Positions 34,771-39,577 of a stretch of 39,577 nt of DNA are shown in pieces (the first letter of the stretch is position 1; each line of letters begins with the position of its first letter). Both the position numbers and the translations under genes were made by a program. The notes beneath the pieces are model-generated. The model had not been told where the DNA came from, made no database searches, and saw only the letters and a list, made by a program, of their open reading frames with translations. Where the stretch lies: contig JAYSRU010000132.1 in assembly GCA_043720875.1 (NCBI GenBank), positions 1 through 39,577 on the forward strand. Reading direction: 5' to 3'. The stretch is from JAYSRU01 sp043720875 (GTDB taxonomy: Bacteria > Bacteroidota > Bacteroidia > Flavobacteriales_D > Crocinitomicaceae).

Positions 34771-35700
34771 CTATTTCTTTAACTTACGTGTAATTACATC
34801 CGTTGAACTTTGAATATTTAGGATATATTCACCTTGAGATAAGTTATCCAAGTTTGACAATTTAAGCGTATTTGTATTGGTGAAAGATTCTGACATTAAG
34901 TTTCTTCCTGACATGTCAAACAATGTTACGGTGTAATTATCTGCTTTATCGGTTGTAATATTCACTGCATTTGTGAATGGATTGGGGAAAATGTTTGCTT
35001 GTAAATCAGCTACCTCATTAATTGAAGCGACACCTGCTTTCAATACCAAATGGTCACTTCCTTTTACAAATTGACTGGTAGATTTAAGTGGGCAATAAAT
35101 GCTAATTAAAAACTCATATAATCCATATCCAAAGGTTAAATCGTAGGTGACAGGGATTATTGTTGTTCCAGTAGAGTCATAAACTGTCCAGTAAACTGTT
35201 ACTAATGAATCTCCACTTAATGTGTAATTTGTAATCAAGATAGAATCAATTGCCCCATAATCAATAAAGCAGTCGGTAATAACGTCTGAACCCAATGTGT
35301 CCTCAAAGATTGGCCCTCCTCCAATTGGATCCCAAACTGTTGAATCACCAGGGTAATAAGTTGAATCAATTGGATTCGTAAAATTTCCACCAAATGCTGT
35401 GATAATGTAAGTTACTGTAGTGGTAAGACCATTGGCATCGGTAACTATGGTTGTGTAAATACCTGCGCATAAATTGGTTGCTGGATTTACCGTTTGACCG
35501 TTCGATGTGACAAATGTATACGGTGCAGTTCCTCCCCAAACATTTACTTCTGCACTTCCTGTACATGACCAAAATGCATTTTCATCAATTGTATTTGCCC
35601 AGGCTCCGAAAGTTGAATCTGCGGGTGTGCCTTGCGCACTAGTTTGATTTAGTGATACTAATCCAAAAAGGATCATTGCACTTGTAAAAATTGTTTTCAT
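34771..35700 (-). CDS. Small T9SS type A-sorted secreted protein
   Basis: The 309-residue protein has a signal peptide with cleavage near TSAQ (20-23). Residues 45-100 look like a SprB-like or Ig-like repeat: WSCTGSAEVNVWGGTAPYTF then LCAGIYTTIVTDANGLT. A following region is rich in Asp, Thr and Ser (PIDSTYYPGDSTVWDP) without a recognised domain. Residues 236-309 (NIFPNPFTNAVNITT to the RKLKK end) form a type A sorting domain. Two of its cysteines (CSGS-like CTG and LCAG) could pair. Its surface location via T9SS is well supported by the C-terminal domain; the function is unknown. It lies between the type B protein and the DUF4403 gene. Confidence 0.82.
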   Translation of the reverse strand: MKTIFTSAMILFGLVSLNQTSAQGTPADSTFGAWANTIDENAFWSCTGSAEVNVWGGTAPYTFVTSNGQTVNPATNLCAGIYTTIVTDANGLTTTVTYIITAFGGNFTNPIDSTYYPGDSTVWDPIGGGPIFEDTLGSDVITDCFIDYGAIDSILITNYTLSGDSLVTVYWTVYDSTGTTIIPVTYDLTFGYGLYEFLISIYCPLKSTSQFVKGSDHLVLKAGVASINEVADLQANIFPNPFTNAVNITTDKADNYTVTLFDMSGRNLMSESFTNTNTLKLSNLDNLSQGEYILNIQSSTDVITRKLKK

Positions 35701-35773
35701 ATTTTAAGATTTTAAGTTATATACCTCAAATACTATTTTCAATTTCGAAGGGTTGTATGAAAAGCAAAATAAA

Positions 35774-37162
35774 TTACAAATTTACTTTCAATTTCCCGTG
35801 TGCACCAACGTGTATGTAAAGTTTATCTTTACTTGGATGCACAAGATTTACTTCTAAGCGCGAAATATCACCAGACAATTTAATGCCACCAGGAATTTCT
35901 TTGTTTAATTCTTGCTTTAATTTTAATTTCAATTTATCCAACTCGGGTTTTAAATCAAAACGTGAATTGGAACGAATCAAGTTGGTGATTTTATCGTTGA
36001 ACAACCATTTTCCTGATTTCAACAATGCATTTTTTGTATCCAAATCGAAATGCATATCTGGGAAAGTGATTACTTGTGTTTGTTCATCAAAATTAGGTGT
36101 TCCAGTTAGGTAAAGTAAGCCTTTCTTATTCCCGGAAAACTTAACTTGTACATGGAGAGCATTATTATCCGCACCAAGTACTTTTATGCTATCAATCTTA
36201 AATATTTTGCCTTTCAATACTAATGTATCTCCAGACATTTGCTGATTTAAGATGTTGCTCAAGGAATCGTAGCTTGCTTGAATTTGTAGGTTCATTGAAA
36301 AATGCTCGGTCTGCACCATGGTCAACAAATCAGGTAATGGCTTTACACTTGTTGCAGCTACTTCAGTCTGTACTTTTGGATATGCACTGAGTCCGATTTC
36401 TAATTTTAACGTTTTATCAATCACCGAATAATTACCGAGAAACAACTGTTTCGGAGCCACTAATAATTTACCATAAGGCCCAATATTAATCGGTTCCTGT
36501 AGCATTTTCCAATATCCTTCCAACATTTTTTTTAAATCGAATTTACCAATTTCCGTATCGATCATTTGTGAAACGATTTTCATCCCGCCTTCCATCTCCT
36601 CTACTAACTTTTCAGTGGCGTCGTAATTCACAATAGTTAATTTACAATCGTCGATTGGATTTATTTTTTTCAATTTGGTTTCAGTTTCCAATTTATATTT
36701 TGGAGTTACCTTAAACTTTGTAGCAAAACTCAATTCTATTCTTCGCTTCGATTCATCCACCCCGCAACTCGCGTATATTCTAGGGATTACACAAGTGCCT
36801 TTGATATCAAAAAGGTCGGTGCATTTAGGACAATAATTTAAGTATAATAAATAGGATCCTGGCACGGTGTATTCAATTTCTTGTCCTTTGCCGTCGATTT
36901 TTAACGGTTTGCGATCAAATGAATACGTGTAATTATATCCTTCGCAATTATCAACTTTACCTTTAAAATTTTTTGGCAATTCTTTTTCAGCCATTTTAAA
37001 GTAAGGGTCCAAATTCACTTCAATTGGTAAGTAAATAAAGGACGGTTTTTGCTCAGGCAATTTAACTTCAGAAACAATGATTACAGGAGGCTTTGGCTTA
37101 ATACTTCCACAAGCAACTAGCATAACGCCAAAAAACAACAACCCAAAATAATTCAAACGCAT
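35774..37162 (-). CDS. DUF4403 family lipoprotein
   Basis: The 462-residue protein has a lipobox (VMLVACG, Cys18) and so is lipidated after signal peptide II processing. The rest matches what I know of the DUF4403 family: SFIYLPIEVNLDPYFKMAEK at the start, a repeated beta-rich architecture with YPKVQTE and GTPNFDEQTQVITF, and a C-terminal LVHPSKDKLYIHVGAHGKLKV. No function is established for the family to my knowledge; it resembles lipid-binding tubular lipoproteins, but I cannot show that. It starts 2 nt after the 37165-37740 gene and probably shares its transcript, downstream of an ECF sigma gene. Confidence 0.75.
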   Translation of the reverse strand: MRLNYFGLLFFGVMLVACGSIKPKPPVIIVSEVKLPEQKPSFIYLPIEVNLDPYFKMAEKELPKNFKGKVDNCEGYNYTYSFDRKPLKIDGKGQEIEYTVPGSYLLYLNYCPKCTDLFDIKGTCVIPRIYASCGVDESKRRIELSFATKFKVTPKYKLETETKLKKINPIDDCKLTIVNYDATEKLVEEMEGGMKIVSQMIDTEIGKFDLKKMLEGYWKMLQEPINIGPYGKLLVAPKQLFLGNYSVIDKTLKLEIGLSAYPKVQTEVAATSVKPLPDLLTMVQTEHFSMNLQIQASYDSLSNILNQQMSGDTLVLKGKIFKIDSIKVLGADNNALHVQVKFSGNKKGLLYLTGTPNFDEQTQVITFPDMHFDLDTKNALLKSGKWLFNDKITNLIRSNSRFDLKPELDKLKLKLKQELNKEIPGGIKLSGDISRLEVNLVHPSKDKLYIHVGAHGKLKVNL

Positions 37163-37164
37163 GC

Positions 37165-37740
37165 TTATTTCATTTTTTTCATGCGTACGTATTGTACCGC
37201 AAATGGAGGGAAACTTGTTGTGTAATAAGCAATCCCATCCTCTTCAATACAACTTTCTGTGACAATATTTTTAGCGTTACAAATCAATTCAAAATACAAC
37301 TCATCACCATCCAATTTCAGCATTGTTGTGAAGTATTGATCTAACACAGTATATTGAGAGTAGAATGTATTTCCGATTAACATTTCGTCAATCACAATCC
37401 CATTCATTTCATCCAATTTGAAATGGCTTTTATTGTAGTGATCTGGATCTATGCGAAGCATATAGCGTTTTTCCATGGAATCCATTACCGCACTTGTGTA
37501 AAAACCATGCTGCACCCATTGATTGGCTCTTGGACTAGGTGTAAAGTGAAATTCATAGTCCAAACTATCCTTATTTCCATCACTGTCAACCATGTAATAA
37601 GTGCCCTTCCATTTTCCAATAAAACCTTCTGGAACTAGTGATTTTGGAGTTGTTTGTGCTGACACTGAAGCACACAGCAAGAAAGCAACGCTAACGTTTA
37701 TTGCAAAAAATACTTTTCTTAGTCGTGTTGCAGTTGGCAT
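37165..37740 (-). CDS. Secreted protein of unknown function, lipocalin-like
   Basis: This 191-residue protein has a signal peptide (hydrophobic VSVAFLLCASVSA ending near SAQ, 27-29). The mature part begins with GFIGKWKGTYYMVDSDGN, a GxW-type strand reminiscent of lipocalin or DUF1579 beta barrels. It ends in Lys/Met-rich KKMK. I see no catalytic motif, and the lipocalin resemblance is weak. The stop lies 2 nt before the DUF4403 gene, so the two are coupled. A TAGTTTTG box (37761 to 37754, minus strand) 14 nt upstream suggests possible independent transcription. Likely periplasmic. Confidence 0.6.
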   Translation of the reverse strand: MPTATRLRKVFFAINVSVAFLLCASVSAQTTPKSLVPEGFIGKWKGTYYMVDSDGNKDSLDYEFHFTPSPRANQWVQHGFYTSAVMDSMEKRYMLRIDPDHYNKSHFKLDEMNGIVIDEMLIGNTFYSQYTVLDQYFTTMLKLDGDELYFELICNAKNIVTESCIEEDGIAYYTTSFPPFAVQYVRMKKMK

Positions 37741-37753
37741 AAAACCTTTTCTA

Positions 37754-37761
37754 CAAAACTA
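37754..37761 (-). promoter_or_regulatory. Candidate -7 box for the secreted-protein/DUF4403 pair
   Basis: On the minus strand TAGTTTTG matches TAnnTTTG fully, 13 nt from the ATG at 37740. No TTG lies at the -33 distance, so it is a half-match only. Confidence 0.3.
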
Positions 37762-37791
37762 ATAAAATATGCTCTTACTGTCACACTTTTT

Positions 37792-39225
37792 TTAAAAGTT
37801 ATAACTCACGCCAAAAAATGGAGAAATATAGGTGCGTTTGTTAGCTAAGGAATTCCAATTTAATGAAGGTTTATAATCGAATCCTGTATGTAGTCCAGCT
37901 CGAAATACAATATCGTTTATCTTATAATTAATTGAATTGTCTAAAAATAATGTTCCAGAAAATTTGGTATAGCTTGATGCTACCGTGGTAACATTTGCGC
38001 TTAACACACGCATTGAATTCAAATTCAATAGGTGCCCTACATTTAAGGTATACGACCAATTTCCAATCAATGAAAAATCATAAGACAAGGCAGTTCTTAA
38101 ACTCATTCGCTTAATGGTCGTTTCACTTTGATTTAATGTATGCGAATCTACCGTAACACTTGAAGCTGGAGTAACTATGGAATCTATTATGCCCCAAACT
38201 CCCGGACCACCACCAGAAGAATCCAATCCATAGACATAATCCAAGCTTGCTGGAGTAATTGTTGTGATTGAAGTGAAATGATCTTGCGACACTTTCTCGT
38301 TCCATTTTTGGAAGCCAAATCCAACCTGAAATTTTAATTTTGCGGTTACCGCGCGACTAAATGACAAATCCATAAACGCCGCTTTTTGTGTTTTCATACT
38401 TAATTCAGGATCTGAAAAACGCGTTTTACTCAAGGCGAAAAGTGGACCTCCAATTAATGTGATTTCATTTTTCTTGGTCTTAACCTTTGGAACAATCAAA
38501 GGAATGATTTTCACCTCATCTTTAGGTTGATCAATTATTACCGTATCACTTTTTGGCGACTTATTATCCCCTACATTTGTTGGATCTTCTTTTCTCGAAT
38601 TTACATCATTGGATTTTGTTACTGCCAAATCTTTCACTCCATCTTGGTTCTCTAGGTTGTTCGGTAGCAGGTTCTTTGAAGAGACCTTAGCAATCGCAGA
38701 TTCAGTATTGTCGCCTACATATTTCTCCACATTTTCATTTCTTCCAGTTGACATAAAGTCCGATGACTTCGCGGATAATTTTGGCTCCATTCTCTTACCA
38801 TGAGACATCGTTTTAGGTTGCATACCTGTATTCTTTTCGTCTGTATTTTCTAACGCAGTACCAGAATGTTTTATCGAATTTTTATTTATGCTTACAACAT
38901 GTGAATTATCGCTTATACCTTGTATACTATTGTACTGAACAGCCAATATTGTATTATTTCGAACCGCAGTCTTTTTGTTAGTTTTTGTTTCAGTTTGAAC
39001 GGAATTCAATCCTGAAACCGTTTGCTTAGCGTTCGAAGTTCCTAAGAAACTTGAATACCCATCAATCAGCAAAACTACCACAAGTAACGAAAGAAATGTG
39101 ATATACATTTTTCGAGAACTTTTAATTGCAATCGCCTTGTCTATTTTCTCTTTTACAAATGCCGGAGGAGTTTCGGAATACGATTCCAATCCCTTTAATG
39201 CATCATTCCAATGGTTAGATTCCAT
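37792..39225 (-). CDS. Putative anti-sigma-like protein with outer-membrane beta-barrel C-terminus
   Basis: The 477 residues split into four parts. Residues 1-38 are polar and cytoplasmic-like with LKGLESYSETPPAFVKEKID, resembling the short N-terminal sigma-interaction segments of Bacteroidota membrane proteins. Residues 41-57 are a single hydrophobic helix (YITFLSLLVVVLLIDGY). Residues 62-250 are low-complexity, rich in Asn, Ser, Thr and Lys, and probably disordered. Residues 253-477 look like an eight-strand-type outer-membrane barrel ending in Phe (ISPFFGVSYNF), the usual barrel-assembly signal. No signal-peptidase site is obvious. The gene overlaps the upstream ECF sigma gene by 11 nt. 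I infer a sigma regulator that spans the envelope; a plain barrel protein with an odd leader is the alternative. Confidence 0.62.
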   Translation of the reverse strand: MESNHWNDALKGLESYSETPPAFVKEKIDKAIAIKSSRKMYITFLSLLVVVLLIDGYSSFLGTSNAKQTVSGLNSVQTETKTNKKTAVRNNTILAVQYNSIQGISDNSHVVSINKNSIKHSGTALENTDEKNTGMQPKTMSHGKRMEPKLSAKSSDFMSTGRNENVEKYVGDNTESAIAKVSSKNLLPNNLENQDGVKDLAVTKSNDVNSRKEDPTNVGDNKSPKSDTVIIDQPKDEVKIIPLIVPKVKTKKNEITLIGGPLFALSKTRFSDPELSMKTQKAAFMDLSFSRAVTAKLKFQVGFGFQKWNEKVSQDHFTSITTITPASLDYVYGLDSSGGGPGVWGIIDSIVTPASSVTVDSHTLNQSETTIKRMSLRTALSYDFSLIGNWSYTLNVGHLLNLNSMRVLSANVTTVASSYTKFSGTLFLDNSINYKINDIVFRAGLHTGFDYKPSLNWNSLANKRTYISPFFGVSYNF

Positions 39226-39577
39226 AGCTCATTTCCTTTTGAGTTTCTAATAATTTTTTCATAAACTTTTTAGCATTCATGAGTTGTGTTTTTGAGGTAT
39301 TTTCGCTTACGTTCAAATATTCTCCAATTTCTTTATGTGTGAAGTTTTCAATAAAATATAGATTAAAAACTGTTCGATATCCATCTGGCATTTTTTGTAA
39401 ATTCTCAAGGATGTTCTGCATTAAACTTGTTGTGTCCTCAAACTCTACTTCATCCGTTGCACTGCCTTTTCCTTCAAAATAACTTTCTTCTTCTTTCAAA
39501 ACATATTTATAATTGGCTGCGATATAATCTAAAGCCGCATTGCGTGTGATTCGTTTCAACCATGGCTCAATGGGAAC
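39215..39577 (-). CDS. ECF-type RNA polymerase sigma factor, N-terminus cut by window edge
   Basis: I read 120 residues in frame to the window edge, so the N-terminal part of sigma region 2 is outside. The visible start is VPIEPWLKRITRNAALDYI, the end of region 2 with the conserved W-x-x-R-I-x-x-N. A charged linker follows, then region 4: LQKMPDGYRTVFNLYFIE with the helix-turn-helix FTHKEIGEYLNVSENTSKTQ. An in-frame TTG at 39557-39559 codes the Leu of EPWLKR and is not a start. The gene overlaps the next one by 11 nt. Its product would direct transcription of genes controlled by the neighbouring membrane protein; targets are not shown by the sequence. Confidence 0.88.
   Translation of the reverse strand, partial: VPIEPWLKRITRNAALDYIAANYKYVLKEEESYFEGKGSATDEVEFEDTTSLMQNILENLQKMPDGYRTVFNLYFIENFTHKEIGEYLNVSENTSKTQLMNAKKFMKKLLETQKEMSYGI

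Noticed and set aside
39215..39559. A complete 114-residue protein starting at TTG 39559
   Set aside because: The frame stays open to the window edge and the upstream residues VPIEPW belong to sigma region 2, so the TTG codes an internal leucine.
1..39577. tRNA, rRNA, CRISPR arrays, insertion sequences or phage genes
   Set aside because: The intergenic gaps are short (all under about 310 nt) and I saw no cloverleaf, repeat-spacer pattern, transposase frame or terminal inverted repeats. This is by eye, so a small RNA could be missed.

Overview
The window looks like a chromosomal segment from a low-GC Bacteroidota, most likely class Flavobacteriia and perhaps near Crocinitomicaceae/Fluviicola; that lower-rank guess is inference. 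The evidence is type IX secretion (T9SS) genes (porV, porU, a PorP/SprF-like gene, gldJ), secreted proteins with T9SS type A and type B C-terminal sorting domains, a DUF4403 lipoprotein, and upstream regions carrying the Bacteroidota promoter TTG-N17-23-TAnnTTTG with almost no Shine-Dalgarno sequences. I see no insertion sequences, phage genes, CRISPR arrays, tRNAs or rRNAs. Both window edges cut genes.

Region 1 (1-9107) is envelope sugar biosynthesis. A truncated hldD (heptose epimerase) on the minus strand diverges from a tight eight-gene plus-strand operon. The operon holds a WbpE-type aminotransferase, UDP-glucose 6-dehydrogenase, UDP-glucuronate decarboxylase (UDP-xylose synthase), a WbpD-type N-acetyltransferase, a WbpB-type oxidoreductase, a WbpA/TviB-type UDP-GlcNAc dehydrogenase, dTDP-glucose 4,6-dehydratase and a CpsB/YwqE-type PHP phosphatase. 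Together WbpA, B, E and D would make UDP-2,3-diacetamido-2,3-dideoxy-glucuronate. The others would supply UDP-GlcA, UDP-xylose and dTDP-4-keto-6-deoxyglucose for capsule, O-antigen or exopolysaccharide.

Region 2 (9181-15843) is mostly minus-strand: a T9SS-secreted adhesin-like protein, GAPDH, the biotin pair bioB-bioF and ispF. Two tandem paralogous cysteine-rich mini-lipoproteins sit on the plus strand. Region 3 (15860-25571) is the T9SS/gliding core: porU-porV run left, porP-like-gldJ run right from a shared divergent control region, and murF follows gldJ.

Region 4 (25578-30909) has paaABCD (phenylacetyl-CoA epoxidase) on the minus strand with a near-perfect promoter, divergent from grpE-dnaJ and a CPBP intramembrane protease gene. 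The grpE upstream region carries an unusual TGNCA array.

Region 5 (30985-39577) is all minus-strand. It has a large T9SS type B PKD/Ig-like surface protein, a small type A secreted protein, and an apparent ECF-sigma operon: a sigma factor (cut by the edge), a protein with a cytoplasmic N-terminus, one membrane helix, a long linker and a beta-barrel-like C-terminus, a secreted protein and a DUF4403 lipoprotein. The sigma/barrel pair is the most interesting candidate system here, a possible single-protein link from outer membrane to transcription.
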